This document shows positions 5,440 through 14,122 of a stretch of DNA of 14,242 bases, one piece after another. The notes under the pieces were generated by a model. That model was given only the letters and a program-made list of their open reading frames with translations, was not told where the DNA came from and made no database searches. The first letter of the stretch is position 1. Every line of letters begins with the position of its first letter. A program made the translations under genes and the position numbers. This DNA comes from CAZHRC01 sp964533865. GTDB lineage: Bacteria > Bacillota > Clostridia > Tissierellales > Peptoniphilaceae. The stretch lies in contig CAZHRC010000030.1 in the NCBI GenBank assembly GCA_964533865.1, positions 1-14,242 on the forward strand. The letters run 5' to 3'.

Positions 5440-6348
5440 ATGAACACCAATCATCTATTGTATTTTTTAAAAGTCTATGAGAAAAAAAGCTTTTCACGAG
5501 CGGCGGATAGCCTCTATGTCACACCACAAGGCGTAAGTAAAGCCATTTTAAAGTTAGAGGATACATTGAGATGCAGTTTGTTTTATCGGACGCCAAAAGG
5601 TTTGGTACCCACAGAGTACGCCCATCTGCTTCACCCAAGAGCGTTGGCTATCATCGAAGAACTATCGGCTGTCGATTTGGATTTCAAAAACTTGTCTCAA
5701 ACTTTTGACAAAGAAATATGGATTGGCGCAACCCTGGGTACCTACCAAAGTTTAGGAGAAGATTTTGGCGATAGACTCAGACGAGCAATTCCTGAACGTT
5801 CCCTGCATTTTGAAGATTCATGGGATTTACAATGTGAAAAGAATGTTCTTAGCGGTGATTTCGATCTTGCATTGACTGCAGGTCCGATGGATTCCGCACA
5901 GTTTAACGTGGTGAAGCTGAGAACCTCACCCATGTGTGCGTTGGTAGGACAGGATCATCCCCTTGCAGAGAAAAACGTAGTCTCTATATCCGATCTCGAA
6001 CCGTTCCCTCTCCTATTGACGAGCGACCTGTTTAGAAGTCATCACATGATACTAGACATTTGCATGGAAAAAGGGTTCACGCCAAACTTACACAGTGCTA
6101 CTTTATTTTCAGAATCCCTTTTTAAAAAATCTTCAGTACCGGACCTTGTGGGTATTACCGTTGAACGTTTTCTCATGGATCAATACCCCAAAACACATAT
6201 TGTGATCCCCTTTGATTTATCGGAAATCTCATGGGAACTTCTCCTGATCACCAAGAAGCAAAAAAACACACCGCCCATCATCAATCGAATCGTAGCTGAG
6301 ATCGTCGCGCTTGCGATGACCAATGAGCATTCTAACTTTGATTACTAA
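5440..6348 (+). CDS. LysR-type transcriptional regulator
   Basis: A 302-residue DNA-binding regulator of normal LTTR length. ATG 5440 follows AGGGAG; an in-frame TTG at 5404 overlaps the upstream dyads and is unlikely. The N-terminal winged helix-turn-helix (about 1-60) shows the signature FSRAADSLYVTPQGVSKAI, then LEDTLRCSLFYRTPKGLVPT. The effector-binding domain spans about 90-290 (TLGTYQSLGEDF, DLALTAGPMD, ALVGQDHPLAEK). It is transcribed away from the SDR gene, and LTTRs usually control their divergent neighbour in response to a metabolite. The ligand is unknown. No terminator is evident in the 280 bp that follow. Confidence 0.92.
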   Translation: MNTNHLLYFLKVYEKKSFSRAADSLYVTPQGVSKAILKLEDTLRCSLFYRTPKGLVPTEYAHLLHPRALAIIEELSAVDLDFKNLSQTFDKEIWIGATLGTYQSLGEDFGDRLRRAIPERSLHFEDSWDLQCEKNVLSGDFDLALTAGPMDSAQFNVVKLRTSPMCALVGQDHPLAEKNVVSISDLEPFPLLLTSDLFRSHHMILDICMEKGFTPNLHSATLFSESLFKKSSVPDLVGITVERFLMDQYPKTHIVIPFDLSEISWELLLITKKQKNTPPIINRIVAEIVALAMTNEHSNFDY

Positions 6349-6629
6349 AGGTTATAGGTGCGTCTAATATGGGGTAGAAGACTATCATAATTCCTCTATT
6401 TCTTCAGCTATCCACTTAGAGTTAACCGAAAGTAGGACCCAAAATCACTCGTATGCGATTCAAAATGGAAAAGAGAGCCACCGTATAAGTTGTGCTTGAC
6501 TTGGTGTAACAACGACAATCCCTTTAGAATTTTCTTTCACAAAGAACCCCATCCCACTAGCAATTCTGTACAAAATCGGGTATGATAATAAATAGAGAAC
6601 TATGTATTTTTACTAAAAGGAGAAAGATT
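6349..6629 (+). promoter_or_regulatory. Gene-free interval with probable adk promoter
   Basis: No gene is visible. Near the right end TATGATAAT (6581-6589) offers overlapping -10 hexamers (TATGAT, GATAAT) about 40 bp before the adk ATG. The matching -35 region is weak. I see nothing else of note in 6349-6560. Confidence 0.35.
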
Positions 6630-7274
6630 ATGAGATTAGTATTGTTAGGACCTCCAGGGGCTGGAAAAGGTACACAAGCCCAATCCATCGTCGCGAAATA
6701 CGGTATTACCCACATCTCCACCGGAGATATCTTTAGAGCGAATATCAAAAACGAAACTGAGCTTGGTCAACAAGTCAAAGCTTACCTCGACAAAGGTCAG
6801 CTCGTGCCAGATGAAATCACCGTCGCCATGGTCATGGATCGTTTGGAACAAGATGATTGTAAAGAGGGTTTCCTTCTCGATGGTTTCCCAAGAAGCGTAC
6901 CACAAGCCGACGCCCTTACAGAAGGATTAAAAGGGGCAGACATCGCACTGGATTGCGTAATCAACATCGATGTCCCAACAGATCGCCTCGTCGCCAGATT
7001 GGCAGGCAGAAGAGTCTGTAGCAATTGTGGGGCATCGTACCACATTCCAAACAACCCACCAAAAGTCGAAGGGGTTTGTGATGTGTGCGATGGCGAAGTC
7101 ATCCAACGAGCAGACGATACAGAAGCGACAGTAAAAGACCGCATCTCCGTGTATGAAGCACAAACGGCACCGTTAATTGATTATTACACCGCTAAAGATA
7201 TCCTGTTTTCAGTTGATGGCACCAAAGCGATCAATGACGTCTTTGAAGAGATCGTCAAAGGATTGGAAAAATAG
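6630..7274 (+). CDS. adk: Adenylate kinase, zinc-binding LID type
   Basis: Catalyses reversible phosphoryl transfer between ATP and AMP to form two ADP, keeping the adenylate pool balanced in the cytoplasm. ATG 6630 follows AAAGGAG (6616-6622), giving 214 residues, the normal bacterial length; an upstream in-frame start at 6582 overlaps the -10 region and is rejected. The P-loop is GPPGAGKGT (7-15). The AMP-binding segment STGDIFR is at 30-36 and LLDGFPRS at 82-89. The LID carries a Cys4 zinc site, C130-x2-C133 and C150-x2-C153, as in Gram-positive enzymes. The adk gene more often lies in the ribosomal protein operon beside secY; here it stands alone with cdd. A strong intrinsic terminator follows 17 bp after the stop. 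Confidence 0.97.
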   Translation: MRLVLLGPPGAGKGTQAQSIVAKYGITHISTGDIFRANIKNETELGQQVKAYLDKGQLVPDEITVAMVMDRLEQDDCKEGFLLDGFPRSVPQADALTEGLKGADIALDCVINIDVPTDRLVARLAGRRVCSNCGASYHIPNNPPKVEGVCDVCDGEVIQRADDTEATVKDRISVYEAQTAPLIDYYTAKDILFSVDGTKAINDVFEEIVKGLEK

Positions 7275-7290
7275 TTTTATCATCGATACC

Positions 7291-7320
7291 AAAGCAGCTG
7301 TGGGTTCACGGCTGCTTTTT
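7291..7320 (+). terminator. Intrinsic terminator between adk and cdd
   Basis: AAAGCAGCTGTG (7291-7302) pairs with CACGGCTGCTTT (7307-7318), one G-T pair, around a GGTT loop and runs into five Ts (7316-7320). It is a classical rho-independent terminator. The cdd ribosome binding site (AGGAGG, 7327-7332) begins about 7 nt after the T-run, so no promoter fits between them. Expression of cdd must therefore depend on readthrough or on a promoter inside adk. Confidence 0.88.
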
Positions 7321-7337
7321 ATTAATAGGAGGACATC

Positions 7338-7757
7338 ATGGAAAAAAAGCTGATTGCAAAGGCCTTTGAGATTAGAGATAAGAGTTACGCGCCGTACTCG
7401 AGATTCAAAGTCGGCGCGGCGCTACTCACTCAAACCGGTAATATTTACAGAGGGTGTAATGTGGAAAACGCCTCCTATGGCGCTACCATCTGTGCCGAAC
7501 GATCCGCAGCCCTCAGTGCAGTAGCAAATGGCGATCAACACTTTGTCGCCATCGCCATCGCGGGCTTTTACGATGCAGATCCTATCGAAGAGCGAGCAAT
7601 GGCGTTTCCCTGTGGTATCTGCCGGCAATTCATCCGAGAATTTTGCACGCCTAAAGACATGAAGATCATCGTCGCTCGCAGCGAAACGGATTACATCACC
7701 ACCACATTAGAAGAACTACTTCCAAACTCCTTTGGACCAGAGATGGTGGAGAGGTAG
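7338..7757 (+). CDS. cdd: Cytidine deaminase
   Basis: Deaminates cytidine and deoxycytidine to the uridine forms in pyrimidine salvage. The 139-residue product is the short homotetrameric type. The zinc-binding and catalytic residues are all present: C52-A-E54 (ICAERSA) and P91-C92-x2-C95 (PCGIC). The substrate-binding start YAPYSRFKVGAAL (17-29) and GCNVENASYG (39-48) are also typical. ATG 7338 lies 5 nt from AGGAGG. It follows adk with a terminator between them, giving a nucleotide-metabolism pair. Confidence 0.96.
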   Translation: MEKKLIAKAFEIRDKSYAPYSRFKVGAALLTQTGNIYRGCNVENASYGATICAERSAALSAVANGDQHFVAIAIAGFYDADPIEERAMAFPCGICRQFIREFCTPKDMKIIVARSETDYITTTLEELLPNSFGPEMVER

Positions 7758-7855
7758 GTTTCAGTGAATTACTTCGCGATGTCAATTATAGTTTCGAAAT
7801 AAGCGTACAATGACCACATTTAAGCAGATTAAGGAAAACGTGTATCAAACAAACA

Positions 7856-7884
7856 TTGCCATCGAAATGCGGTTAGTGTACAAT
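7856..7884 (+). promoter_or_regulatory. Promoter of the cas6-csm operon
   Basis: TTGCCA (7856-7861) and TACAAT (7879-7884) are separated by exactly 17 nt; each hexamer matches five of six consensus bases. Transcription would begin near 7891 and give a leader of about 45 nt before cas6. It is the only good promoter I see in 7758-7936, and no later one is needed because the following genes are tightly packed. Confidence 0.65.
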
Positions 7885-7936
7885 AAGTATAACTAAGTAC
7901 CAGGATTCATTAAATAACATAAACTAAGGATGACAT

Positions 7937-8686
7937 ATGCTTTCTCGATTAGTATTGGATATCAAAGTAATAGATGGAAAACCATTGCACTACAATGCAG
8001 GTACGTTATTTCACGGTTGGCTAATGGATCGTTTACCTACTGAAAAGGCAAATGTGCTCCACGATCAGAATATGAAGCCTTATTCTCAATGGGTATTAGG
8101 AGGAGAATCCGAAAATATATGGGTGATCAACACGCTTAACCAGGAACTGAAGGAATGGATCATTGATCCTTTTTTGGAATCAGAAAACAGAAGAATGACG
8201 CTAACAAAAACCGAGCAGAAAATTGAATACAAAATACGCGAAATAAAGCAAATCACCTACGCTCAGCTTGTAGAAAAGTATGTGTTAGCGGAGCAAAAGA
8301 GAAGGGCTAAATTGAAGTTCTGTACTCCAGGAGCCTTTAAAATCCAAGGACAATATGTAAATTTCCCTGTTATGCGAAATGTGTTTATGAGTTTGTCAAA
8401 ACGGTTTGATATGTATTCTACGGATTTAAAATTAGAATCGGAAATTTCTCCTGAAGTCATCGACACTTATGTAAAAATAGTCGAATACAGATTGCGATCC
8501 ACCAAGTATCATCTGGAAGGTATTCGAATTCCTTCGTTTTTAGGCGAGGTAAGCCTACTTCACACAGGTCCTAAACCGATGGTCAATCTCTTACATATGC
8601 TGTATCGATTTGGGGAGTTTTCAGGAATAGGAATGAAGACAGCACTTGGTATGGGAGGTTTAAAGGTCGTAGAAGGAAAGGAGTGA
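7937..8686 (+). CDS. cas6: Cas6 CRISPR repeat endoribonuclease
   Basis: Cuts the CRISPR transcript within each repeat to produce crRNAs for the Csm complex. The protein has 249 residues and the RAMP double-ferredoxin layout. His42, in HDQNMKPYS (followed by QWVLG), lies where Cas6 enzymes carry the catalytic histidine before a KP-F/Y motif. The C-terminal glycine-rich loop GEFSGIGMKTALGMGGL (226-242) is the family hallmark. ATG 7937 follows AAGGATG. It is first in the operon and ends 4 bp before cas10. Given the repeat at the right edge, the expected cut is just 3' of its GC stem, leaving ACGGAAAC as the crRNA tag. Confidence 0.93.
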   Translation: MLSRLVLDIKVIDGKPLHYNAGTLFHGWLMDRLPTEKANVLHDQNMKPYSQWVLGGESENIWVINTLNQELKEWIIDPFLESENRRMTLTKTEQKIEYKIREIKQITYAQLVEKYVLAEQKRRAKLKFCTPGAFKIQGQYVNFPVMRNVFMSLSKRFDMYSTDLKLESEISPEVIDTYVKIVEYRLRSTKYHLEGIRIPSFLGEVSLLHTGPKPMVNLLHMLYRFGEFSGIGMKTALGMGGLKVVEGKE

Positions 8687-8690
8687 GAGC

Positions 8691-11024
8691 ATGAATGAAA
8701 GACAAGATTTATTTAATGGAGCGCTATTGCATGATGTTGGCAAGATTTGTCACCGTCATCTCGATCACCGCAACCATTCGGTAACGGGATATGAGTTTCT
8801 CAAGAACGATATAAAACTGCCAAATAAAAACGTATTGACGCAAGTGCATTACCATCATGCGAAGTTGTTAAAGGGTGCAAAGCTACCCTCTAATAGCTTA
8901 GCGTATATCACATATTTTGCAGATAATATTTCTGCTGGAATTGACCGTAGGGAGCAAGAAGATCGTTTTGGTTTTGATCGACAATCACCGTTGGATTCGG
9001 TATTCAATATTCTAAATGGGAACGATGAAAAAGCGGTCTACGGGAAAAAGACATTCGGTGAAGAAGAGACAATACTTTACCCTACTTCGGAGCATAAAGT
9101 ATTGGATGAGACGTATTATGGGCAGATCCTTAAAAAATTGAGAGAACACTTATCCAAAGATATCGATAATGAGGCTTTTAATAACTCTACCCTTCAATTA
9201 TTAGAATCTATATGGAGTTACGTCCCAAGCTCAACAAGCAATGCGGAGCGTAGAGATATTTCGTTGTTTGATCATTCAAAACTTACGGCAGCACTTGCAA
9301 TAGCTCTTTATGATTATCTCACAGATAATCATCTTACAGATTTTAAGGAATTATTATACAAAAAGACGGATCAGGTTACTAACTCACAGACATTTCTGCT
9401 GGTTTCCATGGATATGTCGGGGATACAAGATTTTATATATACAATCACTTCAAAAGGTGCTCTTAAAGGATTGAGAACTCGCTCTTTCTATCTCGATTTG
9501 TTAATGGAATACGCCAACGATACGTTGTTGGATCGTGTAAGACTAACACGAGCTAACCTGTTGTACTCTGGTGGAGGCCATGCCTATTTGCTTATGGCAA
9601 ATACAGAGGAGACCAAAAATGCTCTTTCCAAGTTTAAAGATGGCTTTAACCAATGGTTGATGGATATCTATGATATTTCTTTATACCTTGCCATAGGCTA
9701 TGTACCATGTACATCTAATGACTTAAAAAATATTCCTAAAGGTTCATATGAAGAGATGTTTCGGCGTCTATCAAACGAATTATCCCAGTCAAAAGCCCAT
9801 CGTTATGCTATTGAGGATTTGAATGAACTGAATCAGAGAGCGCCCCTTGACCATGATAGAGAATGTGTCATATGTCATCGCACTGATGGTTTAGATGAAA
9901 ATAATAGGTGCAGCATCTGTCAACGCATTGAACAAATGTCTGTACCGATAATGAATGAGTGTTTCTTTGGTGTTGTTTCGGATGAAGATGAGAGGGAGGG
10001 TCTACCTTTAGCTTTTGGGAAAAAGCTCGTACCTCTGACAGAACAAGAAATTAAAGAGGCTTTATTAGAAGAGAAATCTTTAAGAGTTTACTCTAAAAAT
10101 AAACGCTATATGGGCCAATCTTTAGAAACTGCCTTGTGGGTTGGGGATTATCAATCCTCAAACTCGTTTACAGAACTAGCAGACGGTGCTCAAGGAATCA
10201 GAAGGTTAGCAGTATTTCGAGCTGACGTTGATGATATGGGACAGAGTTTTGTCTCGGGTTTTAAAAGAGGAGATGATGACACGTTCGTAACATTATCGCG
10301 TACATCGATGTTCTCGCGATTAATGTTAGAGTATTTTAAGAAGCATATTAACACGTTGCTTCAATATGGTCGTTTCCATCTTGATGGTACAACGACTGTC
10401 AGACCGAGGATAGCGAGTGTCGTTTATGCGGGAGGCGATGATTTGTTCATCGTAGGGGCTTGGCAGGATATTATCGGCTTCTCGGTTGATTTGTATCAAA
10501 GTTTTAAGAAGTACTCTGCAGGTAGCCTCCATTTCAGTGCGGGAATAGGATTGTTTCCTGAAAAATATCCCATTGCATCAATGGCTGATGAGACAGGGCG
10601 TCTAGAAGAAGCTGCAAAATTAAATCCTGGGAAAAACAGTGTGGCAATATTTGATGTCCAAGAATCAGGACATGTTTACACGTGGCAAGTCTTTATCGAA
10701 AACGTAATTAATGAAAAGCTTCAGTTGTTAAGAGATTATTTCTCAAAGGATAGTAGCGATATATCACAAGAAAATACAGCACTACTCTATAAACTTCACA
10801 ATATGGTTACCAAGCGTGGCGAAACGATCAATATTGCGCGCCTAGCCTATCTGTTAGGGCGTTTGCGTCCGCCAAAGGAGGCGACCCAAAAAGACGTGGA
10901 CCGTTATGAAACGTTTTCTAAAAGAGTCTTTAGCTACCTACGGAACGATTCCGATGCGGAAGAGTTTGTTTTAGCGATATTATTGTATGTGTACTTGAAT
11001 CGAAAGGAAAATTCTCATGAGTAA
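8691..11024 (+). CDS. cas10: Cas10/Csm1, type III-A large subunit
   Basis: The signature subunit of type III-A systems, 777 residues. It has an N-terminal HD nuclease domain (H14-D15 in LLHDVGK, then H53, H55 and H56 in HYHHAK), which cuts single-stranded DNA at transcribed targets. A first Palm domain (about 235-320, SMDMSGIQDFIYTI, with no GGDD) follows. A zinc finger has C392-x2-C395 and C407-x2-C410. The second, catalytic Palm begins near RADVDDMGQSF and carries GGDD at 581-584 (YAGGDDLFIVG), the cyclic-oligoadenylate synthase site. A helical D4 domain is at the C-terminus. Both activities look intact. ATG 8691 follows AAAGGAG; the 3' end overlaps csm2 by 8 bp. Confidence 0.97.
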   Translation: MNERQDLFNGALLHDVGKICHRHLDHRNHSVTGYEFLKNDIKLPNKNVLTQVHYHHAKLLKGAKLPSNSLAYITYFADNISAGIDRREQEDRFGFDRQSPLDSVFNILNGNDEKAVYGKKTFGEEETILYPTSEHKVLDETYYGQILKKLREHLSKDIDNEAFNNSTLQLLESIWSYVPSSTSNAERRDISLFDHSKLTAALAIALYDYLTDNHLTDFKELLYKKTDQVTNSQTFLLVSMDMSGIQDFIYTITSKGALKGLRTRSFYLDLLMEYANDTLLDRVRLTRANLLYSGGGHAYLLMANTEETKNALSKFKDGFNQWLMDIYDISLYLAIGYVPCTSNDLKNIPKGSYEEMFRRLSNELSQSKAHRYAIEDLNELNQRAPLDHDRECVICHRTDGLDENNRCSICQRIEQMSVPIMNECFFGVVSDEDEREGLPLAFGKKLVPLTEQEIKEALLEEKSLRVYSKNKRYMGQSLETALWVGDYQSSNSFTELADGAQGIRRLAVFRADVDDMGQSFVSGFKRGDDDTFVTLSRTSMFSRLMLEYFKKHINTLLQYGRFHLDGTTTVRPRIASVVYAGGDDLFIVGAWQDIIGFSVDLYQSFKKYSAGSLHFSAGIGLFPEKYPIASMADETGRLEEAAKLNPGKNSVAIFDVQESGHVYTWQVFIENVINEKLQLLRDYFSKDSSDISQENTALLYKLHNMVTKRGETINIARLAYLLGRLRPPKEATQKDVDRYETFSKRVFSYLRNDSDAEEFVLAILLYVYLNRKENSHE

Positions 11025-11373
11025 TTATGTAGTCCAGGCAGAAAAAGTCATTCTTGGCACACGGATCTTCACCCAAAAATTAACTACCTCGCAGATCAGA
11101 AAACTGCTTGCAATGTCAAATGAGCTTTATAACAAAGCGATGTTGTCGGAAACGAGTAATTTATCAGATGAAATGCAAGACAGAATCTCCTATGTGAGAA
11201 TGCGTATTGCATATGAAGCCGGACGGAGTGAGGTTTTACGTGAATTTGTGAAAAAAGCCGAAATTGTTGAACAATTAAACAGTATTGGTGCCGATAAGAA
11301 AGAACTTGTGACCTTTTGTCGGTATATGGAGTCTTTGGTTGCGTTTCACAAGTACTATGGGGGAAATGAATAG
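11017..11373 (+). CDS. csm2: Csm2, small subunit of the Csm complex
   Basis: A 118-residue, helical, basic protein of normal Csm2 length, in the usual csm1-csm2-csm3 order. The segment TTSQIRKLLAMSNELYNKA (about 24-42) and the C-terminal FCRYMESLVAFHKYYGG are typical. Csm2 forms the inner filament lying along the crRNA-target duplex in the complex belly. ATG 11017 overlaps the end of cas10 (11017-11024), suggesting translational coupling. It ends in TAG, followed at once by the csm3 binding site. Confidence 0.93.
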   Translation: MSNYVVQAEKVILGTRIFTQKLTTSQIRKLLAMSNELYNKAMLSETSNLSDEMQDRISYVRMRIAYEAGRSEVLREFVKKAEIVEQLNSIGADKKELVTFCRYMESLVAFHKYYGGNE

Positions 11374-11382
11374 GAGGAAGTT

Positions 11383-12018
11383 ATGGAAGTTTATGAGATT
11401 ACAGGGACGATTAGATTGCTTTCGGGGTTGCACATTGGTGCAGGAAATGCTTATTCTGCCATAGGTGCAGTTGATTCTCAAGTAATACGGGATCCCATCA
11501 CGCGATTGCCTATTATTCCAGGTAGTAGTTTGAAAGGAAAATTGCGTAGCTTGGTCTCCAGATTTACTAATGAAAGATTAATCGATTTAAAGGATGAACC
11601 TGACAGTATAAAAAGACTTTTTGGAACGACGGAATCTGCTAGTCGACTGATTTTTAGAGACCTTACTCTATCAAACTGGGAAGACTTGGAATCAAAAGGA
11701 TTGGACGGTCCGACTGAGGTTAAATATGAAAATTCGATAGGACGCTTAAGTGCAATAGCAAATCCTCGTCAAATTGAACGAGTGGTCCGGGGAAGTGAAT
11801 TTGATCTCGAGATCATTTACACTTGTGATGACCCTCTTGAAATTGAGCAGGACCTTTCTGTGTTGAAAAAGGCATTTCAATTATTGACCTATAATTACCT
11901 TGGAGGACACGGGTCGAGAGGTAGTGGTAGAATTGAATTCGATGATCTTTCAATCATTTTATTAAGCGGGAAAGGAGAGCTTGAAATCGATGAGGACTAT
12001 TTCAACGACGTCTCCTGA
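11383..12018 (+). CDS. csm3: Csm3, Cas7-type backbone and target-RNA nuclease
   Basis: The backbone RAMP subunit, repeated along the crRNA; it cuts target RNA at 6-nt intervals. It has 211 residues. The N-terminal strand leads to GLHIGAGN (15-22) and then GAVDSQVIRDP (28-38), where Asp31 matches the catalytic aspartate of known Csm3 proteins (Asp32/33 elsewhere). IPGSSLKGKLRS and the glycine-rich GGHGSRGSGRIEF near the C-terminus are RAMP hallmarks. ATG 11383 follows AGGAGG. An internal AAAGGAG at 11971-11977 probably serves the overlapping csm4 start. Confidence 0.96.
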   Translation: MEVYEITGTIRLLSGLHIGAGNAYSAIGAVDSQVIRDPITRLPIIPGSSLKGKLRSLVSRFTNERLIDLKDEPDSIKRLFGTTESASRLIFRDLTLSNWEDLESKGLDGPTEVKYENSIGRLSAIANPRQIERVVRGSEFDLEIIYTCDDPLEIEQDLSVLKKAFQLLTYNYLGGHGSRGSGRIEFDDLSIILLSGKGELEIDEDYFNDVS

Positions 12019-12946
12019 AGCGATAATGGTGAAATTGCACTTTAATGGACCTGTACATTTCGGAAAAGGAAGGATAGAAAGCGTTCGAAATTCATTTTCC
12101 GCAGATACTTTTTTTTCGGCATTCGTTCAACAAGTCATAAAATTAGAGGGAGGCCACGAGCTTGTCGAGAAAATGGTTCAAGAAATCAAAGAAGGTTCGT
12201 TGGCTTTCTCCGATGCATATCCATTTATTGGTGATACCAACTATTTTCCTAAACCGATGATTCGAATCGAAAGTGATAACCGAGGAGAGTCTTCAATAAA
12301 AAAAGCATACAAAAAATTAGAATTCATTTCTACCGATGCTTTTCAAAATTATCTAAGTGGGTCGCTAGATCCACTAGAGGAAGGCAAGAAGATATCCAAT
12401 CTAGGATTTTATAGCGGTTACGACAAGGTGTGGATTAATGAAGGCGATGAGAATAACCTTTATCGCGTGGGTACATTTCATTTTAAACCAGGCAATGGGC
12501 TATATATTCTGATTTCGTGTAGCAACGATCATTTGTTGAATACGATCATTGATATTATCTCTGATCTAGGGATAGTTGGTATCGGTGGGAAACGCAACTC
12601 TGGTATGGGATCCTTTACGGAAGAAGTTGTTCCTTTTAGGATGCCCTATCAATTGACGGGTAGTGGCGCACAAAGCTCACGGTGGATGATGCTCTCAGTA
12701 GGGTTTCCTCGAACAGATGAGATTTCAGAGGATATGAGCAATGCGGAGTATCGGATTATTAAACGAACGGGATTTGTTCAGTCTAGCACCTACGCTGATC
12801 GCGCGCTGAGAAAAAAAGATTTTTATTGTTTTTCATCAGGATCTTGTTTTCAAAAACCCTTCAAGGGTGATGTTTATGACGTTGGAGTAAGTGGGAGACA
12901 CCCCGTTTATCGCTATGCTTCGCCACTTTGGTTGGAGGTGACTTAA
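11990..12946 (+). CDS. csm4: Csm4, Cas5-type subunit that caps the crRNA 5' end
   Basis: Holds the crRNA 5' tag and contacts Cas10. It has 318 residues from ATG 11990. The N-terminal RAMP strand VKLHFNGPVHFGKGR and the glycine-rich GIGGKRNSGMGSF (about residue 197 on) identify the family. The start is uncertain. AAAGGAG (11971-11977) inside csm3 is 3 nt from TTG 11981 and 12 nt from ATG 11990. A third option, ATG 12026, lies 7 bp after the csm3 stop and begins exactly at the conserved strand (MVKLHF), but has no clear binding site and would rely on coupling. Either earlier start overlaps csm3. It ends at TAA 12946, 4 bp before csm5. Confidence 0.92.
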   Translation: MRTISTTSPEAIMVKLHFNGPVHFGKGRIESVRNSFSADTFFSAFVQQVIKLEGGHELVEKMVQEIKEGSLAFSDAYPFIGDTNYFPKPMIRIESDNRGESSIKKAYKKLEFISTDAFQNYLSGSLDPLEEGKKISNLGFYSGYDKVWINEGDENNLYRVGTFHFKPGNGLYILISCSNDHLLNTIIDIISDLGIVGIGGKRNSGMGSFTEEVVPFRMPYQLTGSGAQSSRWMMLSVGFPRTDEISEDMSNAEYRIIKRTGFVQSSTYADRALRKKDFYCFSSGSCFQKPFKGDVYDVGVSGRHPVYRYASPLWLEVT

Positions 12947-12950
12947 AACA

Positions 12951-14105
12951 ATGAAATACTTTAAAGTAGTGTTAAAAACGTCAGGACCAGTCCATGTGGG
13001 TGAGGGCAAAGTGTTGAAGAAAAAAGACATCGTTTTTGATTATCACTCGGGTAAGGTTTTGGTGATGGACCCGTTAAAAATATATAAAGGGCTGAACGTT
13101 GGAAGACAGCGCGATTCTTACGAAGGCTTTTTGAGTAATCGAGAAAAAGATTTGCTGCGTTGGTTTAAATCGATGAATATCGCCTCTTCATCCTATTCGC
13201 AATGGACAAAATACGTATTATCTGCAAGCGGGATGAGAAATATAGGAGATATAAACGCATGTATTAAAGATCCCTACGGGAACCCTTATATTCCAGGTTC
13301 AAGTATCAAAGGGGCTTTTCGAACATTGTTTATGTCTGAATGGATTCGTGAATTAAAAAGAAAGGGACAACATCCAGAGTTAGAGCATCTGGCGACATCG
13401 TTGTATCAAAAAGCACGTCTAGCCAGTGAGAGAAGAATCATGTCGAATCTATTAACTACGAGTGCAAATCACTTGGAAAACTATTTTTGGAAAAAATCGA
13501 GAGGTGATGGATCAGCGCCGATTGATCTCGCTAGAAGCCTTATCGTGTCCGACAGTGCACCTTTATCCGTTGATGATCTAATGCTGGCAGCAAAAATTGA
13601 TCGTAAAGAAACAGATCCGCCAAGAAAACAAACGAGGATTAATTTAGTGCGAGAAGCTATAAAACCTAAAACACAGATCGAATTCCGACTTGGTTTGGAT
13701 GTTGCAGCGCTGGGTTTAGACGAAGATTTTTCACTTGAAGACATTCAAAGAATGATTGCGAATTTTCATCAGCACTATTTTGACGTGTATATCCGATATT
13801 TCCAAGAAGATTGGGCGCCGGAAGGGAGTTATTTCTACCTTGGAGGGGGAAGTGGATTTTACACAAAAACAGTGCTTTACGAATTACTAGCGGAGCATCG
13901 CGATGGGGAGATTAACTATCATCGACCAGCTGAAATCGCTGAAAAGTGGATGAATTTTTGTTTTAGGAACCATAAGCACAAAGGTGACGCTGAAAAATGG
14001 GGATATTCACCACGTATGTTAAAGTTAACTCAAGTAGGCCAGCAACTGACGGAAATGGGAAGGGTTCAACTCGATTTCCCCCGATGTGTAGAATTACAGG
14101 TTTAA
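12951..14105 (+). CDS. csm5: Csm5, Cas7-like subunit at the crRNA 3' end
   Basis: A RAMP subunit that caps the backbone near the crRNA 3' end and is needed for crRNA maturation in studied systems. It has 384 residues. The N-terminal strand KVVLKTSGPVHVGEGK, the YIPGSSIKGAFRTLF motif (about 114-128) and the glycine-rich YFYLGGGSGFYTKT near the C-terminus are typical of Csm5. ATG 12951 follows GGAGGTGA (12934-12941), which lies within the last codons of csm4. It is the last recognisable cas gene before the array. Confidence 0.95.
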   Translation: MKYFKVVLKTSGPVHVGEGKVLKKKDIVFDYHSGKVLVMDPLKIYKGLNVGRQRDSYEGFLSNREKDLLRWFKSMNIASSSYSQWTKYVLSASGMRNIGDINACIKDPYGNPYIPGSSIKGAFRTLFMSEWIRELKRKGQHPELEHLATSLYQKARLASERRIMSNLLTTSANHLENYFWKKSRGDGSAPIDLARSLIVSDSAPLSVDDLMLAAKIDRKETDPPRKQTRINLVREAIKPKTQIEFRLGLDVAALGLDEDFSLEDIQRMIANFHQHYFDVYIRYFQEDWAPEGSYFYLGGGSGFYTKTVLYELLAEHRDGEINYHRPAEIAEKWMNFCFRNHKHKGDAEKWGYSPRMLKLTQVGQQLTEMGRVQLDFPRCVELQV

Positions 14106-14122
14106 GAGAAAGGAGCTAGGTT

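Noticed and set aside
6797..7163. Long minus-strand frames inside adk
   Set aside because: They are shadows of a clearly coding gene with no ribosome binding sites of their own.
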